64,000 nucleotides of DNA from Rostrohypoxylon terebratum (taxonomy: Eukaryota; Ascomycota; Sordariomycetes; Xylariales; Hypoxylaceae): positions 1 to 64,000 of the forward strand of contig MU385875.1 of the NCBI GenBank assembly GCA_022497145.1. The letters are read 5' to 3'. Positions 49,322-60,051 of the stretch are shown here, in pieces. The position numbers and the translations under genes were made by a program. Each line of letters begins with the position of its first letter. Within the stretch, counting starts at the first letter, position 1. A model generated the notes under the pieces. It searched no databases and was not told the origin of the DNA. It saw only the letters and a program-made list of their open reading frames with translations.

Positions 49322-50319
49322 TGAATTCTTGGAAGAATGTGGAGATGGGAGATTTTGGCGATGACGTACCAGCGAATGGCACGTAAATGGAAATGATACC
49401 CCTTTTGAAATTGAGAATTGGCGAATAGCTACCGACAGCCGCAATTGGCAAAAAACACCGACGAATCACGCAATCCAATTCGCCAATCACGCAACGAGAA
49501 AAAAAAACACATAATCATCGATACGAACATAGCACTATTAGCTATTGCTGCGTTGATGTTGGCTTCTATCATTGCAAGGAATATTTGTTTTACATCAAGC
49601 TATGAGGAAGCTTGGGACATGTATTTATCAAGGTAATCATGAAGCCCCTCATATAGGGCTGGCGTTACGGATTTTTTTCCAATAGGGGGAAACACATCAC
49701 GATACATAAGAATGACGGACACTTCATGGCAAGCAAATTTCAGGCCTAGCTGTTCAACTATTCAACTGGGGAAAAGTAGAGCACTTTTCATCCAGAACTA
49801 AATTCCAACATCCTATTTGTCATGACCCTTCTCACCTAACCACATTAAGTCTATAGGTAGTTGTCACTTGGACTGATTAGATGTCTCTTCGAGGTAAATG
49901 AGCCTCTTATAGCAAGGGCCACTGTGGTAGGATGGCATAATAAGCATGACAAGAGCCAACCATACTTAGTTATGTATACCATCTCCAAGCAAACTCACAA
50001 GTGTTTTATTAAACTGTAACAACTTCCTAACTTAGGATGTCACTGGTCCTCCAAGTGAGCGACTTTGGCAACAACCAAAGAAATATAGCTAAGCATACAG
50101 ACGTCTTTGGAGTCATGGGCTGTATCTATAGGAGCTTTGTAGCAAGAGTTAGGGAAATCCTATCCATAGATATATAGGTTATATATCACATACCTAGTAC
50201 CTAATGACATTGCAACTTATTAAATGTCAATATGAGTTCTATTACTGAGTGATTACCTACGTATATATACAATTACCCAGAAATTATTAATATTTCAGAT
50301 ACCTACAATGTACATACCC
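49322..50319. other. spacer
   Basis: No gene was seen. A short frame at 49418-49636 contains a hydrophobic stretch but no other support. AATCACGCAA is repeated at about 49465 and 49485. Confidence 0.4.
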
Positions 50320-50859
50320 AGCGATTAGCTGAGTACGGAATGGTCATCAACACTGCGAAGTCGCAGCTCGCAAGGGAGTGTTCCTCGGTTTCGTGATATG
50401 CTACCTCAAGACTAACAACCCACGGAGTACGCCGAATACTCTCGCGAACCGACGGAGGAGGAAGAGGCCATTGCAAGAGGAGAACTAGCAGAACGTCAGG
50501 AGGCACCTGTAGCCAGATGATATCACAACAGTTTGAAAACCTCATAAGATAGAGTACCTGCGTACCTACAAGAAAAAGAAGGATTGATACGGACCTACGC
50601 ACCCGGAGACTGGGTCCTCCGGGTCAGACAACGAACCGGCAAACAGAAACCCTTTTATGATGGTCCTCGGGCCATCGCGAGCTGCCATTCTAACAATACA
50701 TAGGATTTGCGAAGCCCTGGAGGATTAGTGTTGGATAGCAAGTACAACGACACCAAACTATTCCCCATCTACGTAGACGACGGTCGCCCCGTACGAAGTC
50801 TCTGGTATGCCAGCCGTACCATGCTAGAACAAGATCGTCAACGCATCAAAGAGATTTGA
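50320..50859 (+). mobile_element. degenerate Ty3/gypsy-like pol fragment
   Basis: Coding remnants of a retrotransposon polyprotein on the + strand. The clearest part, about 50560-50859, reads TYAPGDWVLRVRQRTGKQK, FYDGPRAIASCHSNNT, stop (TAG 50701), LRSPGGLVLDSKYND, LFPIYVDDGRPVRSLWYAS, then a stop at 50857-50859. This is the integrase C-terminal module with a GPY/F-like motif. Upstream pieces (LAEYGMVINTAKSQLAREC near 50320-50375 and an acidic EPTEEEEAIARGELAE stretch near 50440-50490) sit in other frames with stops. No full element or LTR pair was identified, so it is a dead relic. Whether the first piece is reverse transcriptase thumb is a weaker call. Confidence 0.6.
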
Positions 50860-52065
50860 TTTATAAAGGGATAATCGAGACGATCATCTACTTTGAGAAG
50901 GAGAGTGGTTGTGGATCACTGCCAGTTTCCCAACACAACAACTAACCTCGTCAACACTCATCTAACTGGCAGTTTATACCAAAATTATAGGTAGTGCTAC
51001 GAATACCGTAGCACCAGTTGCACCTTTCTCTACAATAGCTTTCGTCGGAGCCTGCCTGAAGCTAAAGCTGCCGTACGCGGAAGATGATGAAACACAGGAT
51101 GGACCCAAGGACTCCTCGACAACCGGGTAGACGAACAGATGGAACACTATGGTGGGAGAGGTGACGATTGGAGCAGCAGAGGCGATATATCTGCCAATCG
51201 CCCTCAGTCATAAGAGCAGATGACAGTGACTGGACAGTAAACGTCCTCACTATAAACATGTTAGACCGTGATCTGATCCACGCAGCGACGTACTGTTCTC
51301 CTAAGTTATTAGCAGTAGTCGAACTAGACTTCCATCGTTCGCCGCTCTTCATTCAGTGGGGGCTCCGCCCGTAAGTGTGTACCTCGTTTACCTACCTAGA
51401 GAATCTCTTAAGACTTAAGTATCTAGCCTCAGCTAACACATGTTCAGTAACTACCTCCACCCTTACCAAGTGAATAGAGGTCTAGAGACTTCATATTCTC
51501 GTGTACCACACCGTATCCTCCACCAGCACACCCTTTGCGGATGTGCCTCAAGATAAACTGGGCACAACGAAGAAAAAAAGCCGGGGCTCTAACACCCGCT
51601 AGACAACAGGATCCAGCCGCTCCCGTGGGTGACAAGATACGGTATCGTGAAGCGTCATCGCAGGTTCATAAGATCAACCAAAAATATCCATGTAAATACT
51701 CAAAACCATCACCCCAAATAGAAAGCAATCCATATATATCATTGAACGTATTCGTATTCCATGCATCTAGACAGCCCGCTCCCGCTCCCGCCCCCGCCCC
51801 CGCCCTATCCATCAACCGTGGCCCATCGACGCCGTCTAATGCACAAGTCTATCTATCGAGGTATCTTGCGACCGTCTCTTCATCACACAGAACCAAAACC
51901 AGAAAGAAAAAAAAAACGCGCGCGTCGCTCGCATCTATCGCCGCCGGTACCTCGTCCACTCCACGCCAGTCCATGTCCATGATTATTTTTCTTTCCATGT
52001 ATATGTATTAACCCCAATTACCACGTAGACGCCCCGATGATAGCCCGGGTAGACAGGCAAAGTCC
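50860..52065. other. spacer with two small inverted repeats
   Basis: Inverted repeats: ACTGCCAGTT (50918-50927) with AACTGGCAGT (50964-50973), and GTGCTACG (50994-51001) with CGTAGCAC (51007-51014). They may be part of the retroelement end. A C/G-rich CCCGCTCCCGCCC tract (about 51776-51803) makes a chance 158-codon frame at 51535-52011. Confidence 0.4.
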
Positions 52066-53992
52066 TTACAACGCCACCGCGGCGCCGTAGCTCATCGTGT
52101 TGATCCCGACCATCCTCTTGACGCTGAGCCAGAGCTCGAACGCCTCGAGCTTGAGCTCCACGCGCAGGTACCCCACCCACGCAGCGATGAACCGCAGAGC
52201 GTTACCGGGCCACAGCAGGCTACCGGGCCGCTCTCGCGCGTCCTCAACCTGTTCGCAGAAGACGGTGCGGGCGCAGTACCTCGCCAAGATCATGAAACTG
52301 CGCATGGGTCCCTGGCGGGTATGCAGGTTCTCGTCGAGGCTGCGCGTTAGGTCGTTCGTCTTCAGGATAAGCAGGATGATGCGGGGCACTTGGCCAAGCA
52401 TGGTCACGAGGTCCGAGAGGAGCCCCTCCTGTAGCGCGGTGCCCATTGATTTCTTTTCCTCCTCCGAACGCGACTTTAGGATCGATGACCTGACAACGGT
52501 ATAGTCGCGGCCGGTGATCGCGCTGGCAAATAGAGGAAACTGCTCATCTGTGATTCCAGCGACCTCGTGCGCGTACCGCCTCATGGCCGTCATGTCTCCA
52601 TCGATGATTGCTAGCCACATCTTGGCATACGAGCGTTGCAGGCTCTCAGGGATATCGCGATATAATCCGTGGTCGTAGATGATGATCTCAAAATTGGCGC
52701 CGCCCTTTCTCCGACGAGTAGCCTTTCGGATAGCGAGGTTGCCGCCGTGTGGATCACAATGCAAGGAGGCATTCTTTCCAAAGATCATCTCGTTGAAAAT
52801 TCGAGCAAGCGTGGCAGAAACTTCATCTCGATCGATCCGGTTCGAATCTAAATATTCAAGATCATCAAGACGGTGTCCCGATTCGTTCGCCATGACCAAG
52901 ATGCGCTTCTTTGCCCAAAGCACGTCAGGAACCACTAGTGGCAACTCGGGAATTCGAGCGAAATATTCTTGTGTGCGGATCGCATTGGCGGCTTCTAGTT
53001 GGAAATCGAGCTCTTGTGGTAGGGACACATCCATCTCAGAAGATAGCCACTCTAGATCATACTCGGGGAAGAACCTCTTCAAGGTTGAGAAGGTAAATCT
53101 CGTCAAGGTGAGATCGAGGGGTGCCCATTGAGCCAAGCCAGGATGTTGAACTTTCACAGCGACCTTTTGACCACTCTCCTTTACGGTTGCTAGGTGGACT
53201 TGGGCAAGGGATGCAGCCCCTATCGGCTTTTCCGAGAACTCCGAGAAGTAGTCCTTGAGCTCTTCGCCCGTGTCGGAACGGAACATCTCTTCGATTGACT
53301 CGTACGAGGATACCGGACATTGGTCTTGAAGTGGTATAAACGTATCAGTCCATTCGCGTGGTAGAAGATAAGTCATTGCGCTCTGTCTAAGGGGTTAGTA
53401 GATATTCAATGGGTTGTGTCGTCATGCTAGGGTTGTGGTATTACCAAGTGTTGCCCTAGCTTGATGAAAATGCCTCCATTCTTCTCGAGGACCTTGAGTG
53501 TCCTCTCCGCACACCGCTTGTGACATGATCTCAGTATAGTATCTTGTTCCTTGGGGTCTTCACTCTCGTCTCGTTTATTCAAGGTGGTGCGGTAACTAAA
53601 GACTTAATTTAGCCATGACCTTTAACCCCTTTCAACTTGAGTCTTGTTATACAAGCATAATGAATAAGTAATACATACTCATTGATGCATATTGCCAATG
53701 CTGCGGCAACCCTGCCTGTCCTCTCTGTAGCATCGTATCCATATTTTATGTCGTCCGTAAAAGCCAGCACACCAACACCGGTTGCCGCGGTTGTGGAAGC
53801 GGTTAACACGGCCAGTCTCTTCCTTCGAGGTCTTTGTCGTTTGGAGTAACCCGAAGAACCGGTCGCATATTGTCTCGCAAGAGGACGTTGTGTAGTCTTA
53901 GCATTAGTCATGAGCTGGGTGCGACAATTTGCACAAGTCCATGATCGATTAGTGGCGAGACGGCCAAGCGAGTTGATCGAGAGGCATTTCAT
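52066..53992 (-). CDS. mcp2: ABC1/ADCK (UbiB) atypical kinase, mitochondrial, ADCK1/Mcp2-like
   Basis: Three exons on the - strand, 53992-53679, 53595-53445 and 53382-52066, encode 593 residues. Frame continuity is exact (exon 1 leaves GA, exon 2 supplies T). The N-terminus is Arg/Ser/Thr-rich with few acidic residues, suiting a mitochondrial presequence, and is followed by one hydrophobic stretch (AVLTASTTAATGVGVLAF). The UbiB kinase-like core has the KxGQ-type motif GIFIKLGQHLSAM, the Ala-rich loop GAASLAQVHLA, the VAIK-like Lys (VAVKVQHP), the catalytic-loop analogue LHCDPHGGN and the metal-binding YDHGLYRDIP. DHGLY is typical of the ADCK1/ADCK5 and yeast Mcp2 branch, proteins of the mitochondrial inner membrane linked to lipid and coenzyme Q homeostasis. 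The symbol is by homology to yeast MCP2 and is tentative. Transcribed away from the gene at 54793. Confidence 0.92.
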
Positions 53993-54792
53993 GATAACCC
54001 GGAGCTCACGTAGCTATCGTAATTCTCGTCATTTGAGGCGGTAAACTGATTTCGACAGACCAATTACAAAAACCTTTTTTTTTAATATTTTTATGAGCAG
54101 AACAATAAAGACATGTTGTCCTATTTCCTATAAATCTCCTTGCCGGTGGAGAATTTATTCAATGATTGTTGAATTCTGAATTATGTTGGGATTGCGCTTT
54201 GCACGAAATGGACTAAGTAATAAAATTTCACAATCTTTTTTTGGTCTATCGATCGGGATATGCAAGTCCCGGTTCATAGAATACCTCGGCGTCATAGGCG
54301 CAGGGGTAAGAGAACATTCTACCTATTGTGGATCGTGTGATGCACTGATCAAATTGATGTACAAGCCTACAAAGCTACTGTGGCTGGGGACTTGTCCTAA
54401 TTTGGATTAATCGACTGGTTTACGGGTTACACTGTATTAATACAACATTATATATTTAAACAGAAGATGATTGTACGTTTCGCACGGTTTGGGGAATGTG
54501 CTTCCAGCATAATTGCCAATGATTGGTTCAAATCGCGAACAATTACATTACCCGTATCACCCAGCAACCCCCGCAAACCCCTTAACGCGTTGTTACCCCT
54601 CTTACGTGCATTACAGGGATCGCGATGCTTTCCTACCCGCGTTTCTCTTTATTAAGCTCGCCATAGAAATTCTGTTTGAGTCAATTAAACAATTAAATCA
54701 TCATTACTTCGTACAAAGAACGTTAAAAACTAGCAAACCTCATTTATCAATCCGTCCCATCTACTATCTAATATACCGCCATCACAATCGAA
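53993..54792. other. divergent promoter region
   Basis: 800 bp between the ADCK-like gene (-) and the gene at 54793 (+). A/T-rich, with no coding signal. Short frames at 54183, 54467 and 54513 have no domain. Confidence 0.5.
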
Positions 54793-55549
54793 ATGTTAGC
54801 AACCATGCCGATATTCAACCTCGACTTCTCATCGCCTCATAGGCCGGCGCATTCCTCTCCATTGTCATCATCACCTATCAGACCTAGTTCCCCGCCACCA
54901 TTGGGGCATCGCGATCCAAATACTCTTCCACGATTCGACACTCAGTCTTTACCCATCCGAGAATCATCTACCAAGTTCAAGTTTGCTCGCAATGTGAAGC
55001 CGAATCCGCTGAGACAGAACCGAGAGAATGCGCAAGAGAGCAGACGCAACCTCTTCCTTCGGAATGTACGGAAGCGGGCCGATGACAGAGCATGGGACAG
55101 AAGAGGGGGCGACCAAGAGGTATGACTGACTAGTCCAATGATTTCGTTTATACACCAATACTAACATGATCTGTCAGACCCTGAAACTCGAATGGTCAAT
55201 ATTGGACCGGCAGCGAAGAGAACAAAAGAACGCAGACATCGATGGTATCGTGTTCGAAGATGAGCTCGATGATATCCTAGAGCTCCAACGCCCACAAATG
55301 GAGCAGCAGCAGGACCCTGATGAGATGATGGTCGATGCCATGGTGCAAGAAGAGGAGGAAGAGCTAAATGCGATGCTATCCATGCTCGAGACCCACTCAT
55401 CCCAAGCGCACGGGGGAACAATGTCATCGACACTTGTCGATGATGACGACTATGACGATCTCTTCATGGATTTCTTATCGCAACAAGACCAAGGTAACCA
55501 GAACGCGAACCAACAATTCGCGTCATCAGGACAGATGGACATGTCGTGA
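54793..55549 (+). CDS. hypothetical acidic protein of unknown function
   Basis: Two exons, 54793-55119 and 55178-55549, with a 58-nt GT-AG intron (GTATGA, branch ACTAACATG) at phase 0. They encode 232 residues from ATG 54793; ATG 54805 (MPIFNLDFSS) is an equally good start. I do not recognise the family. The N-terminal third is Pro/Ser-rich. The middle is strongly basic (KFKFARNVKPNPLRQNRENA, NVRKRADDRAWDRRGG) and may hold a nuclear localisation signal. The second exon has a charged helical segment (LEWSILDRQRREQKNADI), an acidic patch (FEDELDDILELQ), then EEEEEL and a DDDDYDDLFMDFL end. Clean splicing, composition and compact position between housekeeping genes make it a real gene. It is convergent with pex19, and their stops are about 210 bp apart. 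Confidence 0.8.
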
Positions 55550-55762
55550 GCTTCAAGGGACTAGTTACATTGATTCCACAACAGCAAGGCGTTTCGCGGT
55601 GCGGGTTATGATTTGGCGTTGCGGCTATATTGAGATTCGGGGTCTATGGTACGGGGCAAGGGGACAGGATATAAGTTATGTAGCATTACCTGTTACATGG
55701 CAATGTTGGGTTTGGGACTTCACATAGCCCAGATGTATAAAATGGAATATCCCCCCTGTGTA

Positions 55763-56887
55763 TTACTGCGGCGCGCACGACTCATCAGGCGCGTCTAGCA
55801 CTTCTTTGGCAGAAGGCATATCTCCAACTAGGTCATGAGGCGGTGAGCCTGCTGCTTGCATCTGGTGCTCTAGTTAGCGATGTAATAACCCGACGAGTCT
55901 CATAAGAGTCTTATGAGACGATCAATGAACTCACTTTTTGCATTCGATCCACAATATACTCTCGATCTGCCACGTTGGAATCAGCGTATGTCGACTCCTC
56001 AAACTTGGCAACCATCTCTGCAACTAGGACTTGCTGTTCCTGATATCGCTTCAGATCATCTGGTGGCAGTGTGGCTTTGTTCTTCTCCATCCATCCAGGA
56101 AACTTGTCGTTCAATTCTTTCATAGGCTCGTAAAGAATTTCCTTGTTGGTCAGTTGCTCCATCATCCCCATTAGCATCTTGGAGAAATCTTCTTCGCTTC
56201 CTCCTTCACTTGGAAGGTCCTTCATAGCCTTAAACATCTCGGCAATGAAATCGTCCTCGGAGTTTTCGGCGGCAGCGGCAGCCGTAGCCTGGTCGCCAGA
56301 TTCTTGCATTCTTTTCATCGTTCGTCGGATCGTCTCCTGGAATGAAGCATCTTGACTTAAATCATCGGCCGCCTTCTTAGATGACTGTGGGTTTGACCCT
56401 GATGCGTTCCCTGATCCTTCTCCAACAGTCTCATTAAGCCCCTTGAATAGGTTCTCGAACTGGGCTTGCATTTCGGGCTATACTATATTAAATCCCATAT
56501 ATTGCTGTGCGCAGTGATGACCTAACTTACCGAGTTATCCAAATCACTCATTAGTTCTTCCATACCAGCTTGAAGTTGCTTCCGAAACTCGTCAAGGCCA
56601 TCTAGTGAATCATCTTTGTCTGACACCGTGGCTGCTGGTGCCGAAACTGGTGCAGGCACATTTGTGCTAGGCCTTCCAGGGCCAGATGTTGTGGCGGGCT
56701 TCTTCGCATCCAGGTTTGCACTAGAGAATTCGCCTAGGAGTTCATCTAGGTCATCAAGGTCGTCTTCATCTGGATCTGGTACCTCGTCTACTGAGGCTTG
56801 TAGATGAGTAGCAGTCTCCTCCGTCTTGTTGGCTTCATTGTGCGGAGTTGAATCGACCTTAGAAGGCGTCGCTTTATCCTCTTCCAT
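55763..56887 (-). CDS. pex19: peroxisomal biogenesis factor 19 (Pex19)
   Basis: Three exons on the - strand, 56887-56531, 56477-55935 and 55867-55763, all phase 0, encode 334 residues. The N-terminus is acidic and disordered with the Pex3-binding type segment (DDLDDLDELLGEF). The middle has EFRKQLQAGMEELM and QFENLFKGLNE. The C-terminal helical domain includes FSKMLMGMMEQLTNKEILYE and PMKELNDKFPGWMEKNK, typical of the part that binds membrane-protein targeting signals. The last exon ends CAPQ, a CaaX farnesylation box, expected for Pex19. Pex19 is the cytosolic receptor and chaperone that delivers peroxisomal membrane proteins to Pex3. The start and both introns are fixed by frame; the 67-nt second intron contains a 9-bp hairpin. 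Divergent from ubc9. Confidence 0.95.
55897..55919. repeat. 9-bp hairpin within pex19 intron 2
   Basis: GTCTCATAA (55897-55905), loop GAGTC, TTATGAGAC (55911-55919): a perfect inverted repeat near the donor side of the intron. It could bring donor and branch site closer or mask them; no function is claimed. Confidence 0.8.
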
Positions 56888-58032
56888 TTCGCAATATCAA
56901 GGGCGTGGTCTTTTTTTGCCCAGGTCGTTAACGGCGAAATATCGCCAAACCCAACTACTTGGGTACTCGGTCCTTGACAATTGTGAGCCCCGCGAACTAG
57001 GTGTCAAAACAGGTTTAGTCGTCAAGCATGTGAATAGTGCGAGTAAACCAAGAATTGTGATATGAGAGCGACCTGAACGATAATATTTGCGAAGAAAGGG
57101 GGGCAAAAGCAAGTAAATTTACCTTGGAATGATATAGAACAATTGCTTTCCAAAAAGGCCGCTAGGAAAGCAATGAGGATGTAACTTGCGATTCGAATTC
57201 ACAAATATGAACAAGTTGCCGAGGCCTGCAAGTGCCTTCCAGCTGTGAGATTCTTGGCAAGAGTGTACCTCACAAGTAGCTAAACTTTATGTTATAATAC
57301 CGGTTTTTACTGCAAGACCATGCTGAAATATAGTGGCATTCATAAGACAGTTTGACGTAGTAGGTATTACCTAGGTACCTAGTAATACTGTATGTACAAC
57401 CTCAAAGCCCGGAATTCATGCGATAAGATACCGATACCCCCACCATTGTAAAGTTCCGATTGTGGCTGACTAGTGAACCGTGGCAGAATATGTCAGCGTC
57501 AAGAAGCCACCGCCTTCCGTTTTGATGAAAGTTTCCACTTTCTTTTAGTCTGTTGCAGTGTTTCCCGGACTTAACGTGCCTGCCTAGCAGTGATAAAGAG
57601 AAAGAGAAACTGCTAAGCGTGTGCTGGAAAAGCGCGGGAAGTCCCCTGCAAGAAGAAGCTTCCGGCTAACATCTATTCACGTTCATGCATTTCTTGTCTT
57701 TCGAGCCTCACCTACGAAGGCTTAACCTTCTTTTCTTTTCTTCTTGTCCTTGACACACAACTTCGATACACTCATCCCAAATTCGTTAATCAACTTTTTC
57801 TCTGCCTTTTTTTACTCGTTGTGCGGCCTTGAGGCGAGCAAAGTCTATGACCTACTCGCGCATATTCTAATAGATTCAACGTCAACATCGTATTCTCTAC
57901 TTTTCATACACTTTGCGCGAAGTCTCACCGCACGCTTATCATTTAAGTCCATCACGAGCATAGCGGAAATTCAAACCACCATACCGAGCACAAGTCATAC
58001 ACTGCCATCGTCAACAGGTTTACTCTGTAACA
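56888..58032. other. divergent promoter of pex19 and ubc9
   Basis: 1.1 kb. It contains CCTAGGTACCTAG near 57370 and a CT-rich leader (57720-57760) before ubc9. The open frame at 57744-58142 overlaps ubc9 exon 1 in another frame and starts at TTG; I take it as chance. Confidence 0.5.
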
Positions 58033-58730
58033 ATGTCTCTGTGTCAATTGCGCCTCGGAGAGGAGAGGTACGCTCTACTAGCTATCGCACGACCTTCACG
58101 CGAGGCATTTATCATCACCTAATCTTCGTATACGCTCACTGACATCCATGTTGTAATAGAAAGCAGTGGCGAAAGGATCACCCTTTCGGATTCTGGGCCA
58201 GACCCGTTAAAAATGCCCAGGGCATCTTAGACCTCAAGGTTTGGGAGTGTGGTATTCCTGGCAAGGAAAAGACAATGTGGGAAGGAGGTCTCTTCAAACT
58301 AACCATGACGTTCCCCGATGGTAAGTCATAGCTACAATTCGAGTTATTTCAGAAGCGAATAGTACTAAATATTACCTCGCAGAGTATCCGACGAAGCCTC
58401 CGAAGTGTATGGTTGCCTATTCCTATAACACCGCACCTCAAAGTTCTATCGACTAGGTACTAACCCTCACTTCCAGGCAAATTCACACCGCCACTGTTCC
58501 ACCCCAACGTCTACCCTTCGGGCACCGTCTGCCTCTCGATTCTAAATGAAGACGAAGGGTGGAAGCCAGCCATTACGGTCAAGCAGATCGCACTTGGCAT
58601 TCAGGACCTTCTAGACAACCCCAACCCCGAATCGCCTGCGCAAGCTGAAGCTTACAACCTGTTCAAGCGGGACAAGGTTGAGTACGAGAAGCGTGTCCGA
58701 CGAACGGTCAGGGAGAACCCAACCGCATAA
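58033..58730 (+). CDS. ubc9: SUMO-conjugating enzyme E2 Ubc9
   Basis: Four exons, 58033-58067, 58160-58320, 58383-58406 and 58477-58730, encode 157 residues. The third exon is only 24 nt. The protein starts MSLCQLRLGEERKQWRKDHP and has the Ubc9-specific GFWARPVKNAQG region, MWEGGLFKLTMTFPDEYPTK, and the active-site block FHPNVYPSGTVCLSILNED, with catalytic Cys92 (Cys93 in most family members). It ends KRDKVEYEKRVRRTVRENP. The basic N-terminal helix that binds SUMO and the two-residue insertion NEDEGW are present, so this is Ubc9 and not a ubiquitin E2. It transfers SUMO from the E1 to target lysines in the nucleus and cytoplasm and is usually essential. Length and all motifs fit the family. 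Confidence 0.96.
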
Positions 58731-60051
58731 GCTCAAAAAGTTGATAAAGTATTCTTCGGATGCTAGGAGGATGGTCTCTGGGGCTGGGGCTATTATACTC
58801 GGCGTGCTTTCGGGGTTGGAGTTTAGGCTACGGATACCACACGGATGGCTGCTTTCTGCCTTTGAGCTCTCGGAGTTTGACACAGGCGACTACGCAAAAG
58901 ATGTCAGACATGATTTTTTTTAATGTTGCGGCCACGGAAGCCCACGGTTTTCTTTTGCTAGCGAGAATGATCTAGCTTGTGCTTTAGGAAACCGCGGTGC
59001 GAGTTCGATGCAGATAGATTCCCTGAGGATTTATAGGATCTACATTCGGTATTTCTGTTTATGACCATTCCGGTGTCTTGTCTCCTTAATATGGCCATTC
59101 ACATACCTGATTCTCGTTCGATGTGAATTCATTAAATCTCTATGTGTTTCCTCGCGGAGTTGACGCCAGCATTCGTTTAAAAAGGTCAGGGCCACTTATC
59201 CAAGCAAAACAGGATCGATTCTCTATCCACTTTACTTACAATATTATTTGAGTTGGCCTATTAAAAATAAAGATGATATCTTGCTGCAGTCATCTGTACC
59301 ACACGGGACGACCGAGCCCTGTTTAAAGGCTATTCATTGGATGACACCTGGTTATCTAGATACGATGCAAAGATTACACAGAACCCTTACGCCCCTAGAA
59401 GCTTCATTTATTTACTTTTTTCCCCAAGATGTCACATTTTGTGCAATGTATAGATATAGAATTTCGAGAGGTGAATATTCATCCTACGTCAGGATCGGTC
59501 TGTACATTTGTACTAGTAGTCTAAACCCATATAGTATACTGTAATTGCACGAGTGAACATTATATGCAACCAATAGATGGTGGGTAATTGGTAAGTGACC
59601 TCATTTTCTTTCTCGTCCGAAATCGGCTATCTTCCGACTCGACGGTCTCAGGCTGAGAGACCGCCCCTTACCTAGGTCCTAGGTACCTACCTAACTACCT
59701 GTGCCATCTGTCAGGGCAAACCCAGTCTGGTATCAGAAGGCAAAAATAAGTAATAAAACATACTAATTGACCCTGATAGCAGTAGAAATCTGTGACTCAG
59801 TAAGTCTCCTATTCCGGTACTGGCCTTTAGAATTCTAGAGTCACCTTCGACACTCCACCTACTTTAGTAGCACCTTTAGACACCTATCTTTTCTACCCAC
59901 GCTTTTCTAGATCAGGTCGCGTGGCATACCAGTCTTCTCTTCCCAACACCATCACACCTTTTCTCTCTCGTTGCATTCGACGAATCCGTTTCGTTCCTAC
60001 TTCGACCCTACCTACCTGCAATACCACACTTCTAGACACCAGATAAGCAAG
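58731..60051. other. spacer and promoter of the asparagine synthetase gene
   Basis: 1.3 kb without coding signal. It contains a TGACTCA element (59793-59799), a CCTAGGTCCTAGGTACC cluster near 59670-59685, and a C/T-rich leader after 59930. Confidence 0.5.
59793..59799. promoter_or_regulatory. Gcn4/CPC1/CpcA-type site upstream of asparagine synthetase
   Basis: Exact TGACTCA, 253-259 nt before the ATG. Gcn4-class bZIP factors bind this heptamer to induce amino-acid biosynthesis genes on starvation; asparagine synthetase genes are classic targets. One heptamer can occur by chance, so the call rests on position and gene function. Confidence 0.5.

Noticed and set aside
51535..52011. 158-codon + frame
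   Set aside because: Kept open by A/C-rich and CCCGCTCCCGCCC low-complexity sequence; no domain.
57744..58142. 132-codon + frame before ubc9
   Set aside because: Starts at TTG, overlaps ubc9 exon 1 in another frame and has no recognisable features.
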